Notes: generated by a model from the letters alone, not told the origin. A DNA stretch of 64,000 bases from Epiperipatus broadwayi (GCA_028023455.1 JAQFVV010006552.1:122001-186000), one strand, 5' to 3'. Shown: positions 1 through 13,695, numbered from the stretch's first letter. Program-made: numbers and translations.

Positions 1-599
1 AAAAGGATTCCACTTGAAATAGTGGGAGGAGAGTTGAATTTAGAAATGTTTTTAACATATTCTAAATCTGTCATCCAATGTTTCACTTTTAAATATTCCA
101 AATCACATTCATAAATAAAAAAACACAAATGATACTTTCTAGGCATTCTAACATTTACAAATAAAAAATGATCATTAGAATACATAAATTTACATTATAT
201 GTTAGAAAAGAAAATTAATGAGTACCTATGACACTTGAATACTAGTGATAAAAATTTGAGTTTATTCTCTAAAGAAAGCTGGCCAAAAATAATGGAAATT
301 AACACATGATCACAGACAAAAGTCATCATTGCCAATAAGAACAGCATCAAGCCAGGCAATATCGATCCTGGAATCAGATGGCAAAAAATCCAAAATGATA
401 TAAAAAATATTTTTTTTGCTAGATTTTGATTACTCTTGCTGATTGCATGTTTTTTAAACATATTTTGTTTGTGTATTGCAGACATCCAAAATGTAGGGCT
501 CACACAATAAATTACATTTCCCATATTTTCACTAATTGAGGTTGGCTCCAGAGTGATGGTTCCCAGAAAGTGGCAACCAATATTCTTGTCTCCACCTAG
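1..599. other. AT-rich DNA, no assigned gene
   Basis: No recognised element lies here. A minus-strand open frame (195-665, 156 codons, with a hydrophobic stretch in its second half) begins inside the dispersed repeat that starts near 600 and runs leftward. It has no recognisable domain. I do not call it a gene; it is discussed as a finding. Confidence 0.5.
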
Positions 600-1192
600 A
601 ATAATATGAAATGGAAAGAACATTGAATTGTGTGATGCATCAGGGACTGCCAGAATGAACTTCAACGAACTTACAGCATTGTAAAATATAAAATTTTGCT
701 TTATGAAGTATAAACATTAGTTATATAATACAAACTTTTTCAAATATTAATTTTAAGCACGACTTAGCTTTTAAAAGAAATCCTTTCTCTTATCTGACTA
801 AGTAATATTTGAAATTATATATATATATATATATGTTTGCTACTATTTCCATTCTTGTAAATTTCTTTTAAATTAATAATCTGAAATAGGTGTAAATGGC
901 TGCATAGATTAATAGCATTTGTGTTAATTTTAGGCTAACTGTTTCCTAGTTGAGTTGGTGCTAGTGGACAGATGTACAGATGGTTTATGTAAATATAATC
1001 TATGTAGTTGCATTGGATACTCATTTCCTTGTGCTGTGTTAGCATACAAAGGCATAATACCCACTTACATTCATGACCAAAATAGTAACCATCACATTGT
1101 CAATGGTTATATATATATTTCCTACACCATTGTTTTATTATGCTCTGGTTGAGACAGTAAGCTGGCAAAGATCACTGTTCTAATTTACAGAG

Positions 1193-1193
<1 letters not shown>

Positions 1194-1282
<89 letters not shown>
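1194..1282. repeat. (TA)n microsatellite
   Basis: A pure TA dinucleotide tract of about 44 repeats lies inside dispersed repeat copy 1. Confidence 0.95.
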
Positions 1283-1284
<2 letters not shown>

Positions 1285-1704
1285 AACGATTTCATTTTTG
1301 TATCATCAATTGGGCAGTGGATCGTTCCTGGCTGTTGGTGAAATTTATTAATGATCATGGGGAAGATGCTCATTCCTGCCCACTATGATTCTTTATTTTT
1401 CTAATGATATCATGCTACAGATATAAATTCCTCTTAGCATGATTGTGTTATGCTAACAATCTCTATTTAGCCTTGATCACATCAGTTTATCAGTAAGCTA
1501 ATGTTGGTTTAAACGCAAAATTTTAGCCTAAAGAGAAAAGGAATTGGGTTATTTATATGCATATTTTAAGTATAGTATTTACAATTAGTAAATTATTAAA
1601 ATTGAATTAAATCTTTTGAGTGTACCCATCTGTGCATATAATTTAAATCAAATATATTTAATAGTTAATTTAATCTTCTGATGTTTGTATTAATGTGTAT
1701 GTGT

Positions 1705-1722
1705 GTCATAATTATAAAATGT
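1705..1722. other. Empty site equivalent to the LINE insertion point
   Basis: Here copy 1 of the dispersed repeat runs straight from the part matching 48985 into the part matching 54250. At 48989-54257 the second copy carries the RTE LINE between duplicated AATAAAACATG. The local sequence CATAATTATAAAATGTTTTG corresponds to the single target sequence. Confidence 0.7.
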
Positions 1723-2112
1723 TTTGTTTAATTTAGTTTTGGCAGTAACTTATTATATATATTAAGAATTAAAAAATCAAAAATTAGAAATTTTAAATAT
1801 GCAGAGTGATATTCTAACCTCTGTTACTCCCCGAGTTAGTGACTGAGTCTTTCGGTTCAATAAAAGTTAAACCTTACCCATACATATCTGTTGCTTTTAT
1901 AAATTTTCTAGGTTTGAATAGCCTAGAGACACCCTGACATAAGATTCCGTCGACTGTTATAATAATGATCCACCATCTTTGATTTTCGATATAATATCTT
2001 AAAGAGTCTAGTTCACTGATAATAAAAAAAATATATGTTGATAGCATTTAATATTAAAGTTCTAACTAATTTTAATGGCATCAACTATCCTATTTTACAT
2101 ATTGCTTAGATA

Positions 2113-2114
<2 letters not shown>

Positions 2115-2177
<63 letters not shown>
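2115..2177. repeat. (TA)n microsatellite
   Basis: A pure TA tract of about 31 repeats ends exactly where the fold-back array of ~398-bp units starts. Confidence 0.95.
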
Positions 2178-2180
<3 letters not shown>

Positions 2181-4165
2181 AACAGATGGTGTTCTACCAA
2201 AAACACCATCAAGCGTATGTTTACATAATTGTCAGAGCATACATTTCACTATCTCTAACTTTAATTCCACTTTCAGATCATGATTTCAAGCTATTTGCTA
2301 TCATCAGTGAAAGACAAGAATTTTAGAAACTAAATCTAAATACAAACTCTGAGCGTTTATGAAACAGTTTCTATTCAGCTTGCAAGAGTGAATCTTTTAG
2401 GCATGTAATGTCTTCAAACTCAGTATAGCAAGCCAGATAGCTTCATGGGTCTGATCTCAGTTCAGCATCACCACATAGTAGAATCCTCTGCAATATATAT
2501 CATTGCTAGAAAGACCTCAAAGGTACATTTATGAAAAACAAAAAAAGTTAAAAACTTACTAACGCTTGTATTTATGTCAACAGATGGCGTTCTACCAAAA
2601 ACACCATCAAGTGTATGTTTACATAAACGTCAGAGCATGTATTCACTATCTCTAACTTTAATTCCACTTTCAGATCATGATTTCAACCTATTTGGTATCA
2701 TCAGTGAAAGACAGGAATTTTAGAAACTAGATCTAAACACAAGCTCTGAGCGTTTATGAAACAGTTTCTATTCAGCTTGCAAGCGTGAATTTTTTAGACA
2801 CGTAATGTCTTCAAACTCAGCATAGCAAGCCAGATAGCTACATAGGTCTGATCTCAGTTCAGCATCACCAGATAGTAGAAGCCTCTGCAATATATATCAT
2901 TGCTAGAAAGACCTCAAAGGTACATTTATGAAAAACAAAAAACAAGTTAAAAGCTTGCTAACGCTTGTATTTATGTCAACAGATAGCGTTCTACCAAAAA
3001 CACCATCAAGTGTATGTTTACATAAATGTCAGAGCATGCATTCACTATCTCTAACTTTAATTCCACTTTCAGATCATGATTTCAAGCTATTTGCTATCAT
3101 CATTGGAAGGCAGGTATTTTAGAAACTAGATCTAAACACAAACTCTGAGCATTTATGAAACAGTTTCTATTCAGCTGGCAAGCATGAATCTTTTAGACCC
3201 GTAATGTCTTCAAATTCAGCATAGCAAGCCAGATAGCTACATGGGTCTGACATTTATGTAAACATATGCTTGATGGTGTTTTTGGTAGAACACCATCTGT
3301 TGATATAAATACAAGTGTTAGCAAGTTTTTAACTTCTTTTTGTTTTTCATAAATGTACCTTTGAGGTCTTTCTAGCAATGATATATATATATATTGCAGA
3401 GGTTTCTACTATGAGGTGATGCTGAACTGAGATCAGACCCATGTAGCTATCTGGCTTGCTATGCTGAGTTTGAAGACATTACGTGTCTAAAAGATTCATG
3501 CTTGCAAGCTGAATAGAAACTGTTTCATAAATACTCAGGGTTTGTGTTTAGATCTACTTTCTAAAATTCCTGTCTTTCACTGATGATAGCAAATGGCTTG
3601 AAATCATGATCTGAAAGTGGAATTAAAGTTAGAGATAGTGAATGCATGCTCTGACGTTTATGTAAATATACACTTGATGGTGTTTTTGGTAGAACACCAT
3701 TTGATGACATAAATACAAGCGTTAGCAAGTTTTTAACTTGTTTTTTTTGTTTTTCATAAATGTACCTTTGTGGTCTTTCTAGAAATGATATACATTGCAG
3801 AGGCTTCTACTATGTGGTGATGCTGAACTGAGATCAGACACATGTAGCTATCTCGCTTGCTATGCTGAGTTTGATGACATTACGTGTTTAAAAGATTCGT
3901 GCTTGCAAGCTGAATAGAAACTGTTTCATAAACGCTCAGAGTTTGTGTTTAGATCTACTTTCTAAAATTTCTGTCTTTCACTGATGATAGCAAATAGCTT
4001 GAAATCATGATCTGAAAGTGGAATTAAAGTTAGAGATAGTGAATGCATTTTCTGACGTTTATGTAAACATACGCTAGACGATGTTTTTGGTAGAACGCCA
4101 TCTGTTGACATAAATACAAGCGTTAGCAAGTTTTTAACTTGTTTTTTGTTTTTCATACATATATA
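2178..4165. repeat. Fold-back array of ~398-bp tandem units
   Basis: Plus-strand units begin at 2178, 2576 and 2975 (periods 398 and 399), each opening with GTCAACAGATRGYGTTCTAC. The third breaks off at about 3250. From 3251 the same unit appears in reverse orientation, with minus-strand unit starts at about 3304, 3718 and 4109. The whole is a ~2 kb inverted repeat of tandem repeats. At the turn point the pentamer TCTGA (3246-3250) occurs at the corresponding places in both orientations. The units differ by scattered substitutions. Short open frames within the units (for example 2928-3122) are conserved only because the DNA is repeated, and I do not treat them as genes. Confidence 0.9.
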
Positions 4166-5587
4166 CAAATTTTATCAATTCATTGCCTAATAAATATTAT
4201 TATTATTACACACGCATACTTATAACATAACAATCTGTTTTCACATAAATTTTGTATTTGCAAATTTTAGAATCAACATTCCTATTAAAAAGATTTTTTA
4301 AAATGTATTTTATCAATGACATTTTACTTGTATCTGACGATACTCTCATGACAAATGTTATTGATATTTACATCAACTGGGATTAGTTTTTTTTTTTTTT
4401 TATGGATTTTTTTTATGATTCCATTATTCATATTCAAGCAAATATTTTTAGATTGAGCATACAAATGTATATTTTAGAGAATATATTTTATTTCTATATT
4501 CTTAAAAGTGATAGATTGTTATTATTATTGTTTCATTATTAATTTTAACTATTGATTCTTATTTTTATTATCTAATGATTAAATAATTAATTATTAATTA
4601 ATCGGACAACTAATTATTGCCGAAACATATATACATATTTCAGAATATATTTAATATCATGTAAAATTATTAAAAAGTTATGAGAAGAAAGTCATTTAAA
4701 TAATAAATATAAAGCATTTTTTATAAAAAACAAAATACTGACATAAAATCTCAAATGTATATATTATAATATGTTTATTCACAGTTATGTAAGTAGTCAG
4801 TTTTAAAATAACCGTTTGGGAAAAAATATTAGGGCAAAATTCTACTGAAAATGTCGTGCATAATAAAAAGAAAATCAACATTTTGACTAATAGACATGGG
4901 AAAAAAAGTTAGAGATTATTTAAAAGATAAGAAAATTATATATATATTCATTTTCTCGCGTTTATACTTAAATAATAATAAAGATTGGCAATATCTAACA
5001 AAAACAAGGAATAGGGCGAAGTATTAAAAACTCACTATCTATCAAATTTGCATGAGATGGGAATCGTACTTTTAGCTTATAACACTATGTGGAACAGAAA
5101 TTGATGTACTGCAATAAAATAATTTAGTAATAAATAGAGACAATAAAGTAGATGATTTTCAAATTTATAAGATATATTGTTATCTAAAAACCAGACCAAT
5201 TTTTTCACTATTTGTTTATTTCATGAACATCTTTGCTCTTAAGATGGATATGTACTTGAAACTTCTGGTAGTCTTGAGTGCATTGGTGTATAATTGCGTT
5301 ACAATGGATTTTGATATCACAAAGGCGATTGCACATTTTAAAAAGTAGCATTATTACATATAACCTGCAGTATTCTGTTAAATATTAAAATATATGAAAT
5401 AACAGTGTATAAAATAAAGTGTTAAAGCTGATACTTATCATAACCATCTCTGTTTCATGAAGTGTTGAAATAAAAAAGAGATAACTTCACCCTCTTTTTG
5501 TTAATTCATTTCATAAAACAACCTAAAATTTTATTATGTATACAATCTTTTATGTGAATATCAATCATAAAGCTAAACTAATCAATA
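4166..5587. other. AT-rich DNA, nothing recognised
   Basis: Low-complexity AT-rich sequence with a T-run near 4387-4402 and short AT microsatellite patches. I see no gene or element boundary. Confidence 0.5.
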
Positions 5588-6202
5588 AATCATCAAAATT
5601 ACCACAAATTTACAACTTAACCAGACTAGCCTGAAAGGTAAACTCTAAAACACTACAAATGGTTTCTTTGCTACAAGAAGACTTCTCAAGTGCAAAGAAC
5701 TACAACATAACAACATATTTCAACTATACATTACCCAAAATTCCATTTACCTCCCATCTTCTCTTAATATTAAAATAACTTTTAAATAAGTTAATTGCTT
5801 CAGAATTATAAATTTTTAAAAATAAAGATCCTTTAATTTTTTCTTAATTTCATTTCTCTTAAGGAAGACAGCTTTAGCTTCATCAAAGTAAATAGTGTGG
5901 CCTGTATCTTTTTTAGTCTATTAATTTTGATGAAGTTAAGGCTATCTTCTTTGAGAAAATTGAAATTAAGATATTGTTAAAAATTTATGATTCTGAAACA
6001 GTTAACTTATTTTTAAGTTCTTTTAATATTAAGAGTGGATTGAAGGTAAATGAAATTGTGGGTAATGTTTAGTTGAAATATGTTATTATGTAGTTCTTTA
6101 CACTTGAAAAGTCTTCTTGTAGCAGTGAAACCAATAGTAGTGTTTTAGAGTTTATTTTCTTGGCTAGTCTGTTTGAGATGTCAATTTGGGGTAATTGTGA
6201 TT
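5588..6202. repeat. Long imperfect palindrome (~300-bp arms)
   Basis: The left arm (about 5588-5891) is matched in reverse complement by the right arm (about 5928-6202), around a loop of about 36 bp. Paired landmarks include CAGACTAGCC (left) with GGCTAGTCTG (right), and AGAAGACTTCTCAAGTG with CACTTGAAAAGTCTTCT. Arm divergence is visible as substitutions and small indels, so it is not a recent perfect hairpin. The element family is not recognised. Confidence 0.85.
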
Positions 6203-6205
6203 AAA

Positions 6206-6570
6206 TATACATATATATGTAAATTTATAAATAAATATTAGAAAATGCAGTACTTAAAAGTTTATAAAAAAATATATCTACAAATATCGCTTGGGAGAAC
6301 TTTCAACTATCATTGTAGTTTTTGTCAATTAATACTTTGAAAGGTCAACTGTCTATAATTCCATGATGTCAACTTTCTCATAATTCCATGATCACAGAAT
6401 TATAGCAAAGTTGACATCATGAAAGTATGGGAAAGTTGACCTTTCACATTATTAGTTGACAAAAACTACAAAGATAGTTGAAAGCACTCCTAAGTGACAT
6501 TTAGAAATATATATATAAACTTTTAAGTACTGTATTTTCTAATATTTATTTATAAATTTATGTATATTAT
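6206..6570. repeat. Palindrome of Penelope-tail-like sequence
   Basis: Arms begin and end with an AATTTATAAATAAATATTAG-like sequence and its complement. Each arm carries a motif of the form TTGAYAAAnACTAC...TAGTTGAAAGYACT, which recurs in the palindromes at 7531-7776 and 34115-34825. A second, nested inverted pair (AAAGGTCAACT / AGTTGACCTTT) lies at the centre. There is no coding potential. I infer that the arms are inverted copies of the 3' end of a Penelope-like element, because the 34 kb member carries protein sequence of that kind. Confidence 0.65.
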
Positions 6571-7530
6571 TTTGAAAAAATACAGACATCGATATATATA
6601 TAAAATACATATATTTATATATATATATATATTATATATATATTGTAATGGAAAGGATAGATAGATTTATTCTATCTTTTCACAAAGACTTTATCTTGTG
6701 TTTAGAAAAATGAGAGTATTCATTTATAGTTAAATCCACAAAGCACATGTGCATTAGTTTAATGCTAATTATTATTACATTTTAAAAACATCATGCTATA
6801 TAAAATAAATATCTTATTTACATATGTTTAATTTCAACTAAGAATGATGTGTTATAAATTCTAGTAAATTTTGCAAACATCATTCATTCAGACATAGTAA
6901 AGGTAATTTAAAGTGATTGTTAATATCTCCACACTCTCATTTCCAAATACTTAAGATTGGCCAATACTTACATATTTAGGTTGAAAGGATAGATGTATTT
7001 ATTCTATCTTTTCACAAAGACTTTATCTTGTGTTTAGAAAAATGAGTGTTCATTTATTGTTAAATTCACAAAGTGTATGTGCATTAGCTTATTGCTAATT
7101 ATTATTCCAATTTAGGATTATATGAAGATGTTCAATCCTTCATTCTATGATCCATTTATTTTATGAAATTTGGATCTAATTTTGCAACAGCGAATATATT
7201 CCCATCATGCCTTATTAAAAGACTGGATATGAAATCATGGAGGTGACTATATTTCAGTCTTTCTTATTAATTGTTTATTACTATAGCAATTCAGTACTGC
7301 CTCCCTTATAAATATTAAAGCCTGATATTTCAGCATCTATTTGTCATGTTCATGAGATTTATGCATTTATCTATTTAGCCATATTTTCTAGAGTTAATTA
7401 AACTTATCCTGCTTTATTTATTATTATGTCTTTGCTTCAGAAATATCTATCCCAAAGATCAAAATAGATACATCATTCAAGGTCCCTTATATATATATAT
7501 AAAGATTGATATCTGTATTCGTTTCACAAT
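6571..7530. repeat. Direct repeat pair, 6650-6781 and 6982-7112
   Basis: Two ~132-bp copies in the same orientation share GAAAGGATAGATDKATTTAT, TTTTCACAAAGACTTTATCT and GTGCATTAGYTTAWTGCTAA, separated by about 200 bp. The rest of this interval is AT-rich DNA without an assigned gene. Confidence 0.8.
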
Positions 7531-7769
7531 ATATGTAATATACAAATCAATATATATATCAAAATACAGTACAATTTATATAAATTATATTCTTTTAGAA
7601 GTACTTTCGACTATACACTTTGTAGTCTTTATCAACTATATAACATTGAATAATCAACGTTATATAGTTGATAAAGACTACAAAGTGTATAGTAGAAAGT
7701 ACTTCTAAAAGAATATAATTTATATAAATTGTACTGTATTTTGATATATATATATATTGATTTGTATAT

Positions 7770-7776
<7 letters not shown>
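7531..7776. repeat. Near-perfect palindrome, Penelope-tail family
   Basis: Arms of about 120 bp around a centre near 7653 are almost exact reverse complements. For example TTTTAGAAGTACTTTC at 7592 is answered by GAAAGTACTTCTAAAA at 7697. The near-identity of the arms makes this the youngest-looking of the palindromes. It shares the GAAAGTACTTCTA motif with the 34 kb element. The outer flanks contain GATATCTGTATTC and (TA)n. Confidence 0.85.
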
Positions 7777-7822
<46 letters not shown>

Positions 7823-7858
7823 GTCTGTTTCAATATATATATATATATATATATATAT
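7773..7858. repeat. (TA)n tracts flanking the 7.6 kb palindrome
   Basis: Two TA tracts (7773-7820 and about 7833-7858) are separated by CTGTCTGTTTCA. Confidence 0.9.
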
Positions 7859-8107
7859 GTTATACTATAACACTTTTGCAATTAATGTAATTTCCACTAT
7901 CTTATAAGTCTAGCAACCAAATTAAGAAGTAGTCATTTCTTTTGTTTATTTGTTTGTAATTTTTTTACTAATAAAGAGTTTGTACAATTAATAATCTACT
8001 TTTAAGAGTCTCTACTTCTCTCTTATCACTGACCCTAAAAAAATGAAGTAGTTTGTAGATTGGAATAAGTTGTGGTAGTTGAAATCAACCTGGTGATGCT
8101 GACCATT

Positions 8108-8149
<42 letters not shown>
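8108..8149. repeat. Compound (CA)n(TA)n microsatellite
   Basis: A CA repeat of about 22 bp passes directly into a TA repeat of about 19 bp. Confidence 0.95.
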
Positions 8150-11100
8150 TGTAACCTAATTGTCAAATCCTGTTGTAACAATGAGTAAAATGAAATTGTA
8201 AATCCTTCAAACTGTAATATTATTTGCTAAAATCAATTGTTTGAATCAGTTGTGTGCTCTGATGTTTATTAATTTTTATTTAATGAGGACTGGAAATCTA
8301 ATAATTTATCACTCCAAGTCAATAAATAATCAGATTGCTTAAGTAATATTTCATTTCTCTGCCAAGTTGTGTAGGCATGCTCACATATCATTTGACAGAC
8401 AAAGCAATTTTAAAATTTAAATTTAGGATATGAATATAGTGTAATAATATCTTAAATAAAACTTAATTATTTTAATATTTTACTGTTAAACAATAGTTTT
8501 AAAAAAATTAAAACAATAATTATTTTAAGTCAAATTTTTTTATAGCATTCTGATTTATTAATAAATGTTTCAATAAATTGTGTTCAAAGTCAAAAGGTGA
8601 CAAATTGCTACTTTTAAAAAATATCTCCAATGATAATTAAAGAATCAGATTGGCTTATTTATTTGTAATCAGCCCTTAATTAAAAATTCTATAAATTAGC
8701 CTGCAAAATCTGTGAGAGAGGTTAACTCAAGTTAACAGAAAAATCATTTCTGACTGTCAAGAGAACCTATCCATCGTAAATTTATTTAAAAATTATTATT
8801 TTTTATAAAAAATGTATAATGTATTTATTGCAGTTATTTATAAAACATGGAATGAGAACTCAACTACCGTCATTCACGAAAAAAAGCATTGGGAAACTTA
8901 TAGTCTAAAAGTTTAAATTCACTAATAAGATCAATGTTGCAGTAAGCAAAAATGGTTCTAAATTACATTATAATTATGTTAATTATAAAAACTACAAAAT
9001 AAATAAATATTATCATATTAATTTTGAAGTTAACATAGAAATAATGTTTTGAACCTTTCATACTACAAGAAAATTATTTGCAGACTATATTAAAATTTAT
9101 ATACTTTTAATTGCTAAACTAATTCTTCTTGTAAACTTATAAGAACACCTTTATTAAAATGCAATACTATCTTAAATTAAATATATCTGCTACTGACTTC
9201 TACTTAACATATTTAATGCAAAGGATAATAATTAAAATGATTAATTATGTTTGAAATAGTAATACTGACTCATGCAAGCCTAAGTTTCATTCATAATGAA
9301 TGAATAGAATATTTATGTTAGAGTTATTGGAAATTACTTTTACCTAAATTATTAATTTGAAAAATTATAAATTGAATTTACATAAAAACTGGATAAGATT
9401 TTTACTTAATTGTAGTGAAATTGTCACAGCTCTTACAGAAAAATAACATTATCTGCCAATATTATACTTTTAAGTTTACTTTAATTCAAGATTGGTGATT
9501 CATTAAAGTAGTAATGTCATAAAAGCAAAAGTACAAAAATATTATACAGCAATAGTACTTTAAAACCAGTGTTAAACTTCAATGTTTCTGTTTTTTTCTA
9601 TTTTTTTTTAAAATTAATCATAATTAGTTTAATTGATGTTAGCAATTCTTTTATAATTGATAACACTTGATTAGTCACTGTATATTTGGAACATCCAAAA
9701 TCTTTGATTTCATTAAAATATGTTTGAGATAATTACTTTAAATACTTATGATAAATGACAAAAATATATTGATGATTACATAGAAGATGTTTTTCAATGC
9801 ATGTCAAATATCTGATATTGAAAGTGGATGTTGATAATTTTATGTGATTCAATTGCTGTATTCACAAGAAGAAATAAATAATTTAATCTTGATATTTACA
9901 GAGAAGAAAAAGTAATAAGAATCATTAAAATATTTATGGTACTAGTTTGAAAGCAAATAAAATTATAAAGACCTTGAGAACAATTCTGCAGATAAAAGTG
10001 TGAAATTCAAGCTTCCTTTTTTATATTGAAGATATATGAAGAAAATCTTGATTAATAATTTTTTTATTATTATGTATTTTATTATAATCTTGTGTGTATT
10101 TGGTATCAATAGGTGCTAAACTGTTGACTTGCTAATAAAATAAATGTAACAAGGTACTGGGTATTTAAAAGTGTATAATTAAGGTAAATCTGATTACAAA
10201 AAAGGTAAATAGTTAATATTATTTATAAACTTTATTATGTCACTTTAATTTTTTAGCTTAATTGGTAAAGCTGTTTTGAAGCTGCAGTTGTCAAAGGTCA
10301 CATAATAGTAAATTTTATTGTTTATTGAATTTGGGTGTATCAAATCATTATGATGTATTGTGTTATGTAACTGGTATATAATTTTTAGTTGTTATAATTA
10401 CTTTTGAGTCAATAATCACTATTTTAATTTCTACTTATTAATCTATGATTAGTTACATTTGTTTGATGTTTACACTTGTAATGTAGGCAGTGTTCATTTT
10501 AGGATTTTTATTGTTACCGGGTTGGCTAATTGGCATCTGATATGTTGTTATGATTGTTATTTGTTTTATATCCAGGTCATCTAACATTAGGGTGTACATT
10601 TCTTGCCTCTATGAGAAAGTGTGGATTCATTATTGTGGCTGAATCGCATAGATGTTCATAGACTTTGAACTCATCAAGGTTTATACTGTTTTGCCAATAA
10701 TTTTGTCTTATTTCAAATAAAGGATTAATCACCCTTTCTATTTATATTCTTATGGTTGCTTCAAATAGTGGCACCTGGATATCAGACCATCTATAGTCAA
10801 TCAACCAAATTGTGATATGTTGCTTACTTGTCTCATCACCATTGTATTTTGGATATTTTCTGTGGCATGAAACTTCATCTCATCAGTCCTTGATGGTTTA
10901 AAATGTTGTCATAATAAAATCATCCTGAGTAAAGTATAATCTATATCAGAATTGTGTCAATACTAAACAGATAAATATATTGAATATGATAGTGTTAACT
11001 ATTAATTTATAATACTATATTATTTTGCTAGTTTTTTATTGACTCAAGGTGACATAAAACGTACATGCAACACTTAATGTTTACTGTTCTCACTTAAGTT

Positions 11101-13695
11101 GCTAATAGATTAAAATTCTCAACCATATTACATAAAAGTTTCATAGTAAGATATTTACTAAAAATTATAGATATTCAATGCTACCATGTTAAGTTTAGAT
11201 AAAATAATAAAATATTATGAGTCTAATCTCCAAAGTTGGTAAAGTTAGAAAGTTGCTTAATCTTTCAAATACAACAAACAATGATGACGTAGAAATACAT
11301 AATCATCGATGTATTCAAAATGTTCATCATCTGAATTGGGTCTTGTGTTAAATGTTGTCAGGTTACATTAGTTAAATTGTATCCTCATGACCATCACATT
11401 CATATTTTATTTTGGTATGAAATATAAAAAAACTATTCATGATAGATATAATGTTAGTAAATTGTAATAAGATAGGAAAGTGTAGAATGAGATAGTAAAT
11501 GTAAATAATAATGTTGTTAAAAGACAATGATATATTGTGATTTTGATTTTGATCAGATAAAAATAGATCTTCTTTTGTTAATTTTAGATTCATTGTAATA
11601 AAAAAAATGTTCATAATTTTTTTTTTTTTTTTATAAATTTAATAAAAGATTTTTGTGTGTGTGTGTGTGTTTAGCTGTAAATAAATTTGTTTCGAGATTT
11701 AGTAAGTTGCTGGAAACATTATTGCTATTGTCAGACACTACTTATATTATTGTTATTGCCATCAGCAGCAGCATCATCACCACTTAATAGAATCAGTTTT
11801 TTTTAATTATTATTCAGTATATTATTAATAAAAATTGATTAAACGTTTCCATTTTAGAGTGCTTAATATCACACTGATGATTGAGTATAATTATTGTTGT
11901 TATCATGCATGAATTGTTGTTATCATAGCTTAAAAATAAAAATATTTAATTTTAAAGTATAATATTTTAATAATTTATAAGACATAATCATTCATTAAAC
12001 TTGGTCATGCTTATCAATGATGTCAAAGTTAAATCATTCTTGGATGAGGCTATTATCATTTTAAACTTATTATTGTGATTATGATCAAAAGATCACATAG
12101 TTAGTATTTTCTTTTAGATTATCTGATTAATAATACAATTGGGATATTTACATTACCATTAATGGTAAGTTAAGTTATAATAAAATTAGAATTTTATATT
12201 TATTATCATTATTAAAATGAGTTAGATATATTTTCTTTTAGTAATTCCTTTTCATCTAATTTATTTATTTAAAAGTATCTGTATCTGGATAGCAGTATTT
12301 TAAAATTCATGGGAACCCTGAAAAATCATTAAGGAATAACTTGAAATTTCGATTTTATATATTAAATTTTAGTTCTCAACTGATCTTGTACACATTACTT
12401 AAGTCTCTTATTTTTTTCTGATTAATGTGCACCCAAATATTTAAACCCATTCCTTGATTATTTAAATTTAGAATCCAATGTTTTTACAACACCAAATTAA
12501 TACTTCATAATCATATTCATTATTATTATTATTATTGCTATAATAATTCATTCTTGTCTATATTTTCTTTTATCTCTCTTATCATTTTATTTTATTTGAT
12601 TATCAAAATATTTTCCTCCTTTATTGATTTAGATTTCATTATAGAATTAACCATGCAACCATGCATTATCTTAATATATTCTCATTTTCATTTTTTCATT
12701 TTTTAGGCTTATTTATCATTTCTTTATAATAGTTAATTATTAATTGCTTTTTCATTAATTCTTCAATCTTCTATATCTTCATTCATCAGTCATTTATTTC
12801 ATTTTGATAATCTAATGATCATTCTGTGAATAGATAGATATCTTCCAGATTGTTAATTATCTTATATTATTGCAGATAGAACATAGGTCTTTTACTTATA
12901 TTATCTTTTCTGTTATAGTTAAAGCTAGGTTAGCTTATTGTAAGTGATTTAGGGTTAATGTACTGTTAACTTAATCTACTCTATTTATGATCTATTCTAT
13001 TCATATTCTCTATGCTATGCTGTGTTAAGAAATTGGATTTACGCTTTTGATTTGCTCCTGTCTACTCTTCTTTTGTGTGCTATGCTAGCAAGTTAGATTT
13101 ATACTCCATTCTCATAATCTGACCTGACTGGAAAGCAAAATCCCATTGTCTACAAATAGCTTAGTTTAGTTTAAGGGCTTTTAATGAATGTTTTGGATTG
13201 GTGTATAGTTTTGGAGGTTAACAATGTGGCACCACAAAATTCAATCACAGTTGGGGTTTTTATATTTATCTTGAAAGAAAAGAATGGGAGTCCAGAAATT
13301 AATTAAGTCAATCTCTATTTTTCATAATGAGGGATTGATTTAATTAATTTCCAGAGACATCTCTCTCCCCATGCTTTTATTTCAAGTTCAATCTAAAAAT
13401 CCCAATTATGTCTGATAAAACATTTTTTATTGCTTTTTAGTGCATGGCAAATAAAAGCATTTAATAAAAAATATTTATATTTATTTTTATAATTAAAATA
13501 CCAGAATAATATACATAAAAAATAGTAAAATATCTCAGTACTTGGCTATATAAGCAATTCAACTTCTGCACTTTTTTTATATTTCTCTCTAACAATTACT
13601 TCAGAAGCCAATTTCATTTATGTATAGTTGCATCTATAATTAAAAGTTAGTTCTCATATTATATTGGATAAATTTATTTGCCACATAAAATCTTG
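8150..13695. other. Long AT-rich stretch, no assigned gene
   Basis: I see no protein domain, TIR pair or long repeat here. There is a T-run and a (GT)n tract near 11619-11671 and scattered ATT runs. A weak tRNA D-arm-like string near 10255 lacks a matching B box and was not called. Confidence 0.5.

Larger units (their letters stand above)
600..1830 (+). repeat. Dispersed repeat, copy 1 (holds the LINE-free site)
   Basis: This stretch aligns by eye, with many substitutions and indels, to 48010-48999 joined to 54258-54380. Shared landmarks are GTGTGATGCATCA near 633, TCATTTCCTTGTSC near 1021, TTATGCTCTGGTTG near 1137, TTGATCACATCAGT near 1473 and TTTTGTTTAATTWAGTTTTGG near 1721. This copy contains an 89-bp (TA)n tract at 1194-1282 that the other copy lacks, and it lacks the LINE that interrupts the other copy. 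The element family is unknown to me and no coding capacity is evident. Confidence 0.75.

Noticed and set aside
2928-4168. Open frames repeated in the 398-bp array
   Set aside because: The frame is kept only where the DNA is repeated; it is broken in other units and in the diverged copy at 16.1 kb.
10250-10320. tRNA-like string TAGCTTAATTGGTAAAGC
   Set aside because: It has a D-arm-like part, but no B box, acceptor stem or anticodon stem can be drawn.
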